Of a stretch of DNA of 64,000 bases, positions 11,764 through 23,621 are shown piece by piece. The DNA comes from Circinella minor (lineage: Eukaryota > Mucoromycota > Mucoromycetes > Mucorales > Lichtheimiaceae), in assembly GCA_016758965.1 (NCBI GenBank), contig JAEPRB010000001.1:186001-250000 (forward strand), written 5' to 3'. The first letter of the stretch is position 1. Every line of letters starts with the position of its first letter. A program made the translations under genes and the position numbers. Under the pieces are notes generated by a model, which ran no database searches, was not told where the DNA came from, and was given only the letters and a program-made list of their open reading frames with translations.

Positions 11764-13553
11764 ATGAATCAAGAACATAATAATGGGAATCGTCCCAATA
11801 ACAACAATTATGCATTCTCCTTTGATTATTCTTTACCAACAGACTTTACTACTACTAATAATAACAATAATGACATTTATCAAAGCATGATGAATGAGGG
11901 TGCACTATTTGATACAACAACTGTCATTCCAGATAATTTGTTTGAATTTATTACCAATGATAACCCTGCTGGCCAGTTTGATCCTACTAGTACTATCATA
12001 AATGACTTTAATTTACAATCAACATCACCATGTCCTCCTACAGAACAACTACCACATTCTCAGCAACAACTGCAACAACAACAACAGATACCCAGTCAAT
12101 CACCACCTTTATTAGCCTCAGCTGCAACGGTAGCGCCGACAACAGTAGGTCAAAAAAGAACACGAGACAATGCTCAAATTGATAATAATAACATAACAGC
12201 AACAGCAACAACAGCAAATACAAATAAAAATAAAAATACAGCAGCGGTTAATACTAACAATAATAACGAATATGAACCACCAAAACAAGCAGTATTCGTT
12301 GTGGTAGTAGGTGATCGACCTTTCCGACTTAGTTGGGAATCATTAAAAAGTGATGGGCCCAAAAACTTTTTTACAGAGTACTTTAGAAAACACAAAACGA
12401 AACGTGTTATGCATATTGATCGAGATCCAGATATGTTTAGTTTAGTTGTTCATCATTTACGTGGCTACCATATTCAACCGCGTGACGAACTTCGTAATCA
12501 AGCATTATTAAGCGATGCCAATTATTATGGTTTGAAACGACTACGGACATTCTTGCTCCAATATCTTTTTCTTAATGTAGGGGGTCGTATTTTTCGACTT
12601 CCTTGGTCATTATTTAAAATAGGTAAAAGTCATAATAATATTAATGATAACCTTGAAAGAGAAAAGTGGAAAAAAGAAAATCTAATACTTTTTATTTTCT
12701 AATTTATTTAGAAAGAGAACCTATCAACTATTTCACTGGACCTATCTGGGATAGGGCCATGACTCCCAATGGCAACGGTAATCAAACAAGCCCATTCTAT
12801 ATTGACCGTGATCCAGATTTATTTCAAGACATTATTTCCCATCTACGTGGTTATACGATTCATATTCGTGATGAAATTCATCGCAATAACTTAATTGAAG
12901 ATGCACGCTATTATGCATTTATGCAATTACGTGATAAGTTATTGGCATCGCGACAAACATTGGATGGATTTATTAGTGGTCAAGATTGTCCAGAAGTATT
13001 AATTTATCTTCAAGACATTCGTCCGAAAAACCTGATACGACCATCACCATCATTATCATCTACTGACAACAATAACAAAGGGACTCCATTACAGTATAAA
13101 CGTGACGGAAAACCTCATTCTCTTTTTGTACAAGTATCGGATTTCAGTTTAAAAGTAAATCAAACGGATATTAGTAGTACTATATCTACAAAAACAAAGC
13201 AAAACTGTGACCGGATATTATCGGTCGATTTTGGTGAACCTACCAAAAAGAAATTGGATACATTAAAACAAGGATTATCACTAAAGGGGGATGTTGATCA
13301 TGCTCATGTGATATTGGATGATTCATGTGCCATGACGGTGGATGACCGTCGAATACGCCATTTTGAAGATATGAAGGATCTAGATAACTGGAAACAAGAG
13401 GGGGAGAAGGATGGATTAAAGTTATGTGTTAAACGTGCCATTGCACAAGTTCATGCTATGGATGATGAAAGAATTATATTGTCTCTTGTACGTTTTGAAG
13501 CAATTAGTTCAAGATATGAATTAAATATGAAAAGAAAATTTTTATCAGGCTAA
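11764..13553 (+). CDS. Protein with two tandem BTB/POZ (potassium-channel T1-type) domains
   Basis: Two exons, 11764..12622 and 12712..13553, join in frame to 566 residues. The first in-frame ATG (MNQEHNNGN) is used. The first 175 residues are Asn/Gln/Thr-rich and probably disordered. A T1-type BTB domain follows (VVVVGDRPFRLSWESLKS, then IDRDPDMFSLVVHHLRGY). A second begins at FLNVGGRIFRLPWSLFK, is split by the intron and resumes with YFTGPIW, IDRDPDLFQDIISHLRGY and ARYYAFMQLRDKLL. The closing 230 residues are not recognised. T1-type BTB domains oligomerise and often recruit Cul3; proteins of this layout occur in fungi with little functional knowledge. Both copies keep the RDPD-hydrophobic-HLRGY signature, so neither looks degenerate. 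Confidence 0.88.
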
Positions 13554-16489
13554 TAGTTTAAATAGGCCCTTTTTTCTTTTCAACAAAAAAAATTTACTTG
13601 GTTGAGTTGTTGTTGTTGTTGTTGTGTGTGTGAATTTTTAGATAATTCTAGTTAAATAAGGATCTCTGCGGATAATCGATGAATTTTTGGAAAACAATAC
13701 ACGTGAGATCATTTTCTCATGTACAGTTGCAGCAATCCGATTTTATACTGATGAAGATCCTGTGATACACGCACAGCAATATACTTTGAATAGTTGTTGT
13801 CAGTTTTGGTAAAAATGATATTAAAATGTATATGTATAAACTTCAAGGCATGATTATATTCCATGCTAAATGACATATAATAACCCTGTCATGTAATTAT
13901 TAACACAATTTCCATTCTCTAAAAGGAAAATATAAATAATAATATAAGGAATTACATGGCATATTTTTTTTATAGTATGATTAGCATTTCAGACATATAA
14001 AAAAAAGTTACGCGCATCCAGATATATGTGTGAGACTGAAAGAGAGGCTGACAAGAAGTACTAATCGTCAATTTTTACACTAATAAAGTAATTATGTACA
14101 GATAGCAACAAAACCAGATTTACGCATTCATGTCGGTTTGAAATGTTTGACTTACATATTAGTTAGATCAACATACACTGTATATATTTATATAATCATT
14201 TTTAAATTTTCAATTTTTATAGTTAAGATTTACATAGAAAAAGGGTAGATATCCGTATTAATAATAAATACGTAAAGGGAAAAAAGAGCAAAATATTCAT
14301 TGCATGATCAATAGTATTACAAATGTCAACCTAACATGCTTGAATTCCCGTCTTTTTTTTTTTTGATATAATTATTAATCGTGATAATAGAAAAAAGTAT
14401 TATGTTAGGGTACACTTATTATAATGAGTTATGTTGTTCTCTTCATGCCATCAACAAATTTGCATGTTGGATGTATCAATATATATAAATACAAACATTA
14501 TTTCTATTTTTTGTAAAAATGAAGCCGGAGTAGCAAAGAATTAGAGATAATGCAATTTGCCAAATCAATATGCATGTAAATATTTATCTTTACAACTACG
14601 TACGTATATAAACAAAAAACGAAAGACAACACCAGTAATTATTTATTATAACTTATTATTAATATGTAACTTTGAAACCAGCGGAATAGAAGTGGCCACA
14701 TGATGATATCAAAACAACATAATCTTTATTGATGTTACTGTGGGCGTGCGAACAAAATGCAAGATAACGTTTATGTTACGTTATAAAAGCTTACTATTTG
14801 AAATGAATATTACTGTAATTAGAAGTAACACATTTATAATCATGAGTTAATTATTTTATTATACTTTGTGATTTTTGTCTTATCTGGTAATTCATATAAC
14901 TATCATGAAGTTTATGTAGTTACAAAAAATCATAATACTCGTGGAAAGTATGTCCTCACTTTTCTTTTCAGCGGAACCCGAATTCGTGAGAATATTTGGT
15001 AATGACGGTGGAAACATTCAAACGAGAGAAAAAAAAGTAATACAAACATAAACACAAGAAAACATGCATAATTTATCATAATGTAAATACTGGGAATGTG
15101 ACGAATACGTATTAATCTTATAACGGTGGATTATTTTGCTTGAAAATCTTGCTGCGACGTCTGTGACTATAATTGTAGGCAGCTCGAGGCTATAAGCTAC
15201 TACAGCTGTGAGTGACGCTGCTGGTAAGAAGTCGAGAACCGTCATTATTAGAAGAGACAGAAAGCATATTATTATTACCCAAAAAGAACATTTTTCTCAT
15301 CATCGTTGATCACTAGCACAATTCTGTGATTAGTATTTATTTGGGTCATTCTTCTGTGTGCAACGTCAATTAGTTGTATTATTATTATTTAGTATGACAA
15401 CCAACTTAGTTGCCTATAACATCAAGCACATACTTTATCCAACAGCTAATTATAATAAATTATACTATTGTTGCTTAACGACAATGGTGAAACACCGGCC
15501 ATTGCATATTTAACAATTTGTTGTACAAAAAACCAAGATTATAATAAATTGTTGTTGAATGACCGTGCAGAAACTGAAAAAGGAGAGCATGACTTGTTTG
15601 CTGCGTACAAATATGGTATTTTAGAAGAAGAACGGTTTTTTTTATAAATATAAATATAAAAGATCCTCCTCATCAGCCTCATAATCATTATTAGAGGGCA
15701 CGAGATTAATACATTTTTTTTAATGATATGATGATTCATTCCATGTGAAAAAAAAAACAGAAGAATTGCATAAAAAAAAAAAGGTGTTGTGTTCATAATG
15801 ATCCTAAAAAAGAAACTTGTTGCTTAGATACATTGTTACATTGCACCTATCAAAGCTAGCCAACAATGTTACACACACTATATGATATCTTTTTCTCTCT
15901 CTTTTATTTTTGTTTTACTTGCATTAACAACCAACGATTGTCAAACCTTCACCGGACTGTTTTAAATTTTAAGATAACCTACATCCCATTACCTCTAATA
16001 GAAAAATGAACTACCATTATTGAACTTTTTTTTTTCAAAATATGATGAAATGAATAATGAGGAAAAAAAACTCAGTTTAAAAAAATATGCTTTTTTTTTT
16101 ATTTATTCAAAACTTTATTTTTATTGAATGAGTGGAAAATAATGTAGGAGGTAATATGTATAATAATAAAGTTATGTAAAAGAAAGAGTTAAGGAGAGGG
16201 GAGATAATTTTATTAAAAGGAATCATTGATTGAAATTGTTTGAAAAGAGATAAAAAGACTGTGAATCATGTGGTTTTTTCAAAAGTAGATTTTAGTGACG
16301 TATTGAAAAGATTGTGGAGTGCTGTGGCACTTTTGCTCTCTCACTATTTCCAGTTTCCCATCAGCATATTTTTTTTTCATTCTCCCCTCTTATTCATTCA
16401 TCTCTCCTCAATTCACCTCTTTTCTTTCTTTTCTTTTATTTCCTTTCTCAAAAACTAACAACTTTATCATCAAAAATAACAAAAAAAAA
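13554..16489. other. Long AT-rich intergenic region
   Basis: About 2.9 kb with a GTT trinucleotide run near 13605-13625, many A/T homopolymers and short TACGTA palindromes. Open stretches (15018-15245 and 15539-15796 on the minus strand) are low-complexity with no recognisable domain. The last 130 bases before the next gene form a pyrimidine-rich leader typical of fungal promoters. Confidence 0.55.
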
Positions 16490-16903
16490 ATGCCTTTCCG
16501 TTGCAAGTGTGGAAGAACTTTTGAAAAAACCGATACTTTTGCTTCACATACATCTGCTTGTGCACCTTTTCATCAACGTCGTATGTCCGAATCAAATGCT
16601 GTACTTCAACAACAAAATCAACAACATCAGCAACAGCAAAAGAAGCAACCACCATTTATCAATACAAATTCTTTAGGATTTATATCCACTGGGATATTAT
16701 CACCAACACAACAATCTCCAAGCTCATCATCACAAGCAAGTTCCCCTTCTTCAACAAACGCGATAGGAAATAGTGCTAATATCGAGATGTCATCATCAAT
16801 TCCAAGTTATTTTATGCCAACAGGATTGACTTTACAACATGCTTTTGAAGGTGCAAGAAGACGTTCTATGTCATATGGTAGTACCAATGCTTCCTTGAAA
16901 TGA
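16490..16903 (+). CDS. Small single zinc-finger protein, Gln/Ser-rich
   Basis: Intronless, 137 residues. The start is the ATG right after an A-rich leader (AAAAAAAAAATGCC); the open frame continues upstream, but that part lies in the pyrimidine-rich leader. The N-terminus MPFRCKCGRTFEKTDTFASH, followed by TSAC, has C-x-C ... H-x3-C spacing, a compact C2HC-like finger related to the C2H2 type. A Gln-rich tract and a Ser/Pro-rich linker follow. The C-terminal end LQHAFEGARRRSMSYGS contains an RRRSMS site of the basophilic-kinase type. No enzyme or named family is recognised; a nucleic-acid or protein-binding regulatory role is possible but is inference. Absence of introns and a strong leader suggest a real expressed gene. 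Confidence 0.7.
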   Translation: MPFRCKCGRTFEKTDTFASHTSACAPFHQRRMSESNAVLQQQNQQHQQQQKKQPPFINTNSLGFISTGILSPTQQSPSSSSQASSPSSTNAIGNSANIEMSSSIPSYFMPTGLTLQHAFEGARRRSMSYGSTNASLK

Positions 16904-19900
16904 TAAACAAGAAAAAGCTGCTCATTTCATTCTTCATTACCAAACTCATACAATCCAATTATCGTTATTATTTTCTTTCTCTATCCTACTCACACAATCA
17001 TCTATTCCCTACACAACACAAAACACAAACATACCAAACCAAACCAAGCACGGTGAAATCTTCAAAAACAAAATCATGATTTCTTTCTCTATCTTCCCCC
17101 ATAGTTTCAAAAAAAATATCCACTTTTCTTCTTCTATACATAACTTTTCTTTCTTGTGAATTTTCTTTTTATTTTATTTTTTTGCAGTTTTTCTTCTTCT
17201 TGTTGTTCATCTTGCTTTTTCTTTTCTTCATATATATTATATGCCTTTCGTCTTCTTGTAAATTCATTTTCAAAAATCAAACTAAAAAAAAGTGTAAAAA
17301 AAAAAAAGATTAGGGAAAAAAACAATTTATTCGACAACTTGATCATTTCTCTCTCATCCAATAAAAAAAAATACTAATTTAAAAAATAAATAAATAAAAG
17401 AATGTCTGATTATTATTTTGGACCTCATCTTCACTTGAATGAACCTATATCCAAACTTTTATTTGTATAAACATAATCAAGTACTACAAGTTTAAATGAT
17501 GGTTCATCTATACTTTCACTTACATTTTAACACCCTAAACCCTTTCTTCTTTCTATTATTACGCAGTTAGCCCTTTTTTTTTTGAAAAAAAAAATGCACG
17601 ATTTCATAATACATTATTTTGTCAATAATGATAAATTTTGTTGCCAAGGTTTTTTTTCTGAAAAAGAAAAGTGGAAATTTCATCCGCAAAGTGACACCCT
17701 TTGGGTAACATCCCGTCCTCATGCATCAATGGTACGATCAAACCGATGCAAAATAAAAAATAAAAATATCAAAAACAAGAGCAAATCATAAAAGACCTGA
17801 TATAACAGATTAAAGCTTAAAAAAAACATTCATCATAACATGTTTTTCTTTATATTCATTCATAATGGAAATTAATAAGGAATGTTAGTAATTATAATGG
17901 TAATAAAATAATTGCACTAATTTTTTTTGTACATCGCACAATGATCAATTTTGTTTTTTTTTCCCTCTTTTTTTTTTTTTTTGATTGGATTTCAAAGGAG
18001 TTTGGTTTCTTATCATTAGTTTACACCGCATTTTTTTTCTGATGTTGCGTAACTATATAAAGCTTATCTATAACCCTGATCAATTCATCCAATCAATATT
18101 GATGTTCACACGACGCATAATATGCAGCACTATTTTAATTTTTTTTACAGAGAAAATACTCCGCTTTTGCATTAGAAAAGCGCCTAAGGTTTAGTAAGTT
18201 TTAAGGGGAGGGAATTATCTTTATTACAGTATACAAGAGAGTACTATCATATATCTTATTACTTTTTAAGCGATAAACCCGGGAAAAATAATAATAAAAA
18301 ATAATCCTAAACGATTGGACTACAACAAAATGACTGAGGTTTAGTTACCAAAAACAGCAAAGATGGATATCCAATAAGAGAATGTTAAAAAAAATGCCTT
18401 ACCTTAGTTACTTCCCGTTTATATGATAGAAAGCTGTACTGTAATATGTAATTTGTTGATATCAAATATGAAAGCATACACATCAAGTAAAAAAATAATT
18501 AAATCAAAACTTGGAAGCATAGTAGCGTTGAAAATATTATCAAGATCATATCTTGTATAATTCATGTGTTTTATGGAACTCGTGCGAAATAAAGGGAATA
18601 AATGTTCACCAATGGTAGGTAGAAGATACGAAATTATAATTAAGTTAACAACATTAAATGCCCCCAACAGAATCACGAGACATGGTTGCATTTTTCAAAT
18701 TACGGCGTGAGCGACGAGAATTGTTACAAGTTTTGGCACCATCAGTCTTGATCGATTTGTCATTTCGTGGATATATACGTCAAAGGATAGACTTTAAAAG
18801 CAATATGGACCCACAATAGAACTAAGGGGATTTGTCGGCTTCAGTTACTTGATCATGCTCACATCGTTTTGCCGTGTCTTGGACTTTTTTTTACTGTTGC
18901 TCTTGTGCTCTTTTATTGCTGGTGAGCTCTTAAAGATATTATTTTTTCTTTATCGAGTGGTTGTTCATATACATAATTATTGTGTACGTATTCTTATTAA
19001 AGTATAGAAATGGAAGTGATAGTATACTTTAGTATACAAGCATCAGAACTATGAAGCATCTTTGTATTCTTAGTTCCACTCATAATTTACGTCATAGCTT
19101 GGCAACAAGATTTCCGTGAAATGATGTACAATCTAACAAATGTAAGTTGTCATGGCTCATCCATTTTTTCTTCTATGTTTCTCTGAAAATTTTTTGCTAG
19201 TCTATCCATGCTTTGCGGTGTATTATTAAGCGAATGCGGCAATAATAAGAAAGGTGATAATGATGGTGATGCCAATAAAGCAGTAACGTTTTAATAGCAT
19301 TATTAATAAGTGCTGGTAGATACGCTGTTTCTTTTTCTGCATCAATATTTATTTCATAACTTATATCTTCATTTACTAATAATATATACAAGTTTTTATA
19401 GTTGCTTTTAACATTCAAGTACTATTTAAAGAACATTCCTATTGTTCAAGTCATAGCTACTAACCCAAAATCGCTTAAGCATATAAAAATCTCGAAATCA
19501 TGAATATCATGAGTATCAATTTATTTACGTAACAATAATTTTTTTATAAATAATAACACTCACATACATAAATATCATTAAGCAATATATTCGGGAAACA
19601 GCACATAAACATTAAATTTTAAGTTACTTATACACAACAAGTGATTTGGTCGTTATAACGATTGGAGTCAATAGGTACAGCCGATAATTCTTGTGGCGTA
19701 AATAATTACCGGTAATGTATGCTTCCATCATGACATTCGTCAGTTTTTTACTGGATTTTAAAGCAGTTCGCTGCCTTTCTTCATTATCAAGAAACCTCTA
19801 ATTAATAGATATGCTATCACCACGTTTATTTTTGCAGTTCATGCGACCTAAGACACATTTTTTTCACCGTCGCTACGTGCTTCTCGTTGACAACCTAAGA

Positions 19901-20499
19901 CTTTAATTTATTTTTTGAATTGTTAACGTATACCCACTTCATTCTTAAAGTTCTCTCTTTTACTATATCCGTTAACTTTTTATTGTTGTTATTGTGTTAG
20001 TTGAAGAATCTGTACCGTAATTTGTCGTTAAATCGGTATTCGCTAAATTAAAGAGATTTTCACATATGGAGAGCATTGGTTCAAGAACAGTAAATTACAA
20101 CTTAAGGATATGGTAGAAATGACAAGTTTAAAAACTTTTATTTAATAAAGTCAAGATCAAAATTTTCGATGTTCAAAAATTAAAAATATTATTACAAGTA
20201 CGAAAAAAGAGGAGGAACAGAGTTTATTATAAGTTTTATTTCAAAAGAGAAAAAGAATGCATAAAAAAAATATTTTTTTTAAAAAAACCAGCTTCGTTGT
20301 TAGTATGCCATGATGTGATGTATTAATGAAAAAAGAAAGAAAAAATCTTTAGATACTGCTATAATAAGAGTTGAATTGGGTACTGCTTAGAAAAAAGAAA
20401 CAATAAAAAGACATGATACTGCAAAAAGTGAAAAAAAAAGTGTAAACTGTCAAAAAAACAAAGAAAAAGAGAGGAAGAGAAAAAGTAGGATAACCCTCT
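16904..20499. other. Long intergenic region without a supported gene
   Basis: About 3.6 kb. The first 700 bases are C/T- and A-rich and probably include the 3' untranslated region of the zinc-finger gene. A short open stretch on the plus strand at about 18658-18822 (MPPTESRDMVAFFKLRRERR...) and a minus-strand one at 18419-18691 overlap and match nothing I know. At 20011-20049 lies a motif also seen at 53919-53957. No RNA gene was seen. Confidence 0.5.
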
Positions 20500-21696
20500 T
20501 TACTTGGAACCATATTTAGAGTGGTCATCATCATCCTTATAAGAACCGTCTTCGTATTTATATTCTTCATCGGAACAGTCTTCTTCATCATCTTTCTTGG
20601 CATAACCGCTACCGGCACCATAGACAGCATAGCTACCGTAGACCTTATTTGCGTACTTGGAGCAATCCTCTTGATCGGCATAGCAGACAACGCTTCCGAC
20701 AAACTCACCTTTGCCCTTGTCATCACCATAATAACTAGCTTTGTTGTTATCATAATCATAGTCGTTCTTGTCGTCATGGTCATAATCGTCCTTGTCATCA
20801 TGATCATAGTCATTCTTGTAATTATAATCATAGTCGTCCTTATCGTCATGATCATAGTCGTTCTTGTAATCATAATCATAGTCGTCCTTATCGTCATGAT
20901 CATAGTCGTCCTTGTCATCATGATCATAGTCGTTCTTGTAATCATAATCATAGTCGTCCTTGTCATCATGATCATAGTCGTTCTTGTCATCATGATCATA
21001 GTCGTCCTTGTCGTCATGATCATAGTCATCCTTGTCATCATGATCATAATCATCCTTGTCATCATGGTCATAGTCATCCTTGTCATCATGATCATAGTCA
21101 TCCTTGTCGTCATGATCATAATCATCCTTGTCATCATGATCATAATCATCCTTGTCATCATGATCATAATCGTCCTTGTCATCATGATCATAATCGTCCT
21201 TGTCATCATGATCATAATCGTCCTTGTCATCATGATCATAATCGTCCTTGTCATCATGATCATAATCGTTCTTGTCATCATGATCATAGTCGTTCTTGTA
21301 GTCATAATCATAGTCGTCCTTGTCGTCATGATCATAGTCATCTTTAATTACACCACGCTTAGACTTGTGGCTTCCAAATTTTTTGTCATAACCATATTTA
21401 TCGTAATCATATTCGTCAGAATAATCGTCATCCTTATCTGTTACAACAATAACGGTACTATCCAAATCATTGTCTTCATCATCTTTATGGTTTTTTCCAG
21501 GGAAAACAAAAACCATATTTTTATCATGGTCGACAGGAAGTTCGATTACTTTGGTGCTAACAAAAGCGGTTTCAATTTTCTTTTCTTCATCAGCATAACC
21601 AACTTCTTCACCACGACGGGAAAGAGGAACAGGAGATGCACGAATAGTAGAGAGAAGTGCCAATGCGGCAACGGAAAGAGCAATGTTCAAACGCAT
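20500..21696 (-). CDS. Secreted Asp/Lys-rich protein with about 25 copies of an 8-residue repeat
   Basis: Intronless, 398 residues. The start MRLNIALSVAALALLSTIRA is a clear signal peptide with a likely cleavage after ASP or SRR (kexin-like sites follow at LSRR and SKRG). From about residue 117 to 316 the chain is a tandem array of DYDHDDKD with variants DYDYDYKN and DYDHDDKN, encoded by a 24-bp DNA repeat spanning about 20752-21345. The C-terminal 80 residues are non-repetitive and contain two Cys (CYADQEDCSKYANK) and an acidic end. No enzyme domain is visible. An acidic His/Asp array outside the cell could bind metal ions or coat the wall, but that is inference. Repeat number is likely variable between strains. 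Confidence 0.88.
   Translation of the reverse strand: MRLNIALSVAALALLSTIRASPVPLSRRGEEVGYADEEKKIETAFVSTKVIELPVDHDKNMVFVFPGKNHKDDEDNDLDSTVIVVTDKDDDYSDEYDYDKYGYDKKFGSHKSKRGVIKDDYDHDDKDDYDYDYKNDYDHDDKNDYDHDDKDDYDHDDKDDYDHDDKDDYDHDDKDDYDHDDKDDYDHDDKDDYDHDDKDDYDHDDKDDYDHDDKDDYDHDDKDDYDHDDKDDYDHDDKNDYDHDDKDDYDYDYKNDYDHDDKDDYDHDDKDDYDYDYKNDYDHDDKDDYDYNYKNDYDHDDKDDYDHDDKNDYDYDNNKASYYGDDKGKGEFVGSVVCYADQEDCSKYANKVYGSYAVYGAGSGYAKKDDEEDCSDEEYKYEDGSYKDDDDHSKYGSK
20752..21345 (-). repeat. 24-bp coding tandem repeat (about 25 units)
   Basis: On the plus strand the unit is close to TCATGATCATAATCGTCCTTG with small substitutions; on the coding strand it yields DYDHDDKD. Units differ mainly at third codon positions and in the Y/H variants, which cluster towards the two ends of the array, as expected from unequal crossing-over that homogenises the centre. 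Confidence 0.92.
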
Positions 21697-21732
21697 CTTA
21701 TTAATAGTTATGTACTAGAAGAGAGAGATAGA

Positions 21733-21774
<42 letters not shown>

Positions 21775-23621
21775 GCGTTTGTGAGTAAAGAAAAAATACG
21801 ACATGAAAAAACAGTTCTCTTTTATATCTTTTTTATTTTTACTTACGCCTACACATAATACACAACATACTTTCCATCTCAATGATTAAACTTCTTAACA
21901 GCAAGAAGACAATATTTTTGAAAGAAGTTGTTGAGAAGTTGTAAAGTTTACACAGATGTCGATAAAAATCAACTTGTGTTTATTTGTATTATTATTGTTA
22001 TTATACATAAAATAGTAGATGGAGATATATTGTTTAAGTTCTTTACAGCTAATTGTTACAATTTTTCTTTTTATAAATCATTACGTACAGACTCAAAGAA
22101 ATATAAGAACAAGAAAAGGTGATGTTACATACACATCAACGTTTTTGCTATTAGAGTTTGATATTGGGCTGTTACGTATATAATACAGGATAAACCACGC
22201 GTCAGTATATATTATTTTATTTTTATTTACGAAGAACAATGTTAATATGCTATGGTTTAAAGAAAATTCAATATCACCATAACATCAACAAACGACAACT
22301 AGATAACAAGATTTCTTAACCCAATTATTATTTTTCTGATGATCTGCTTGACTAATTTATCTGATATATAGTTTGCCATTTAAAGTCAATATAAACAATA
22401 ATAAATTCTACGATACAATTCTGTCGTTGGGTAAAATGGTGCTACGTACACCTTTTTTTTTTTTGTTGGTATTGTTGTTGTTCTCGAAAATAATATTGCT
22501 AGTATTCCGCAGGTATTTTCTAAATTATGATCACTTCTCATAGTAGTGTAAACTTAAAAATGCATATTATAATATGACTTTTTTTTTTTACTCCGTATAG
22601 TAATTAATAATGTATTGGATAAAAAAAAAAGAGGTCCATCGGGTTTATTTCCTGATGAGCATTTGCTTAAACAAAACCAAATATTTGTTGAAGTAAAAAT
22701 AAAAAACAACGATCATAGTTTATTATGAAAAGAAGAATTATTTAGAATAAGATTTTATTCTTTGTATAACTGCATGTTGATATTCATAAATTAAAAAAAA
22801 ACATTATCTCAATACGTAATGACGTATATAATTAGTACGTACACATTTTCTTTTTCCCTTTTTACTGGGAGGAGGGGGTGGACTATCGATTGACGACAAA
22901 AATCATGAATACAGAAGGTTTTTCTTTTAACTTTATTTTTGTTTCTTTTACAATACTACTGCTGAGAAACAATATCAATACAGATCGATTCCAGGTTTTT
23001 TGTTTACTTGTTCGTCGTTTTATGCATTGTTGAGAACATCCAATATGATCGTCAAGTATTATAAGGCAAGAAAAAAGTAAACACAAATAAATATATAAAA
23101 ACAAAAAGCAAATACATTATCAACTCAACAAAAAAAAGTACAATATTAGTATTATTAATCATATTAATTATTTTTTGCGTAATTATTGCACGATATTTTT
23201 CTTTTTCTTTTTACTGGTTCAATAATGGAAGTATCAATTCATATATCCAAACATTATAAAACAACAATTTATTTTTTCTTTAGGAAAAAAGAAACATCCA
23301 GTGAATTCATGTTTATATTAGTTTGTTACTAAGAAAACTTGTTATATAGGATAGGTAGATAGTCACAGCTTTCCACACAGATTAGAAATAGTTTATATAA
23401 TATAGTATGATTTGATTATGCCCATTTTTATCTTTTGAACAAAAAAAATTAACACACATTTTATTAAATTTATAATAACTAATGAATCCACTACTTTTCA
23501 AAATTTTATAAATGAAAAAAAAAATTGCATAATAAATAATAAGACAAATCTAAAAGGAATAGTCATTGTGTAACTTGATATTGGGGTGGTCTGTGCGTAT
23601 TATAATAGTATAAAAATGAAA
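21697..23621. other. Intergenic region, promoter of the repeat protein and 3' side of guanine deaminase
   Basis: About 1.9 kb. A TA dinucleotide tract at 21737-21771 sits just upstream of the repeat-protein start. Otherwise AT-rich with no coding stretch that could be supported. Confidence 0.5.

Noticed and set aside
18419..18822. Overlapping short open frames on both strands as a possible small gene
   Set aside because: No domain, no splice pattern, and no paralogue in the window; not distinguishable from chance.
20521..21858. A 445-codon plus-strand open frame rich in Ile/Val across the repeat array, and a 330-codon Met/Thr/Arg-rich minus-strand frame over the same bases
   Set aside because: Both are by-products of the 24-bp repeat, which lacks stop codons in several frames. 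Only the minus-strand frame with signal peptide and non-repetitive ends makes a sensible protein.
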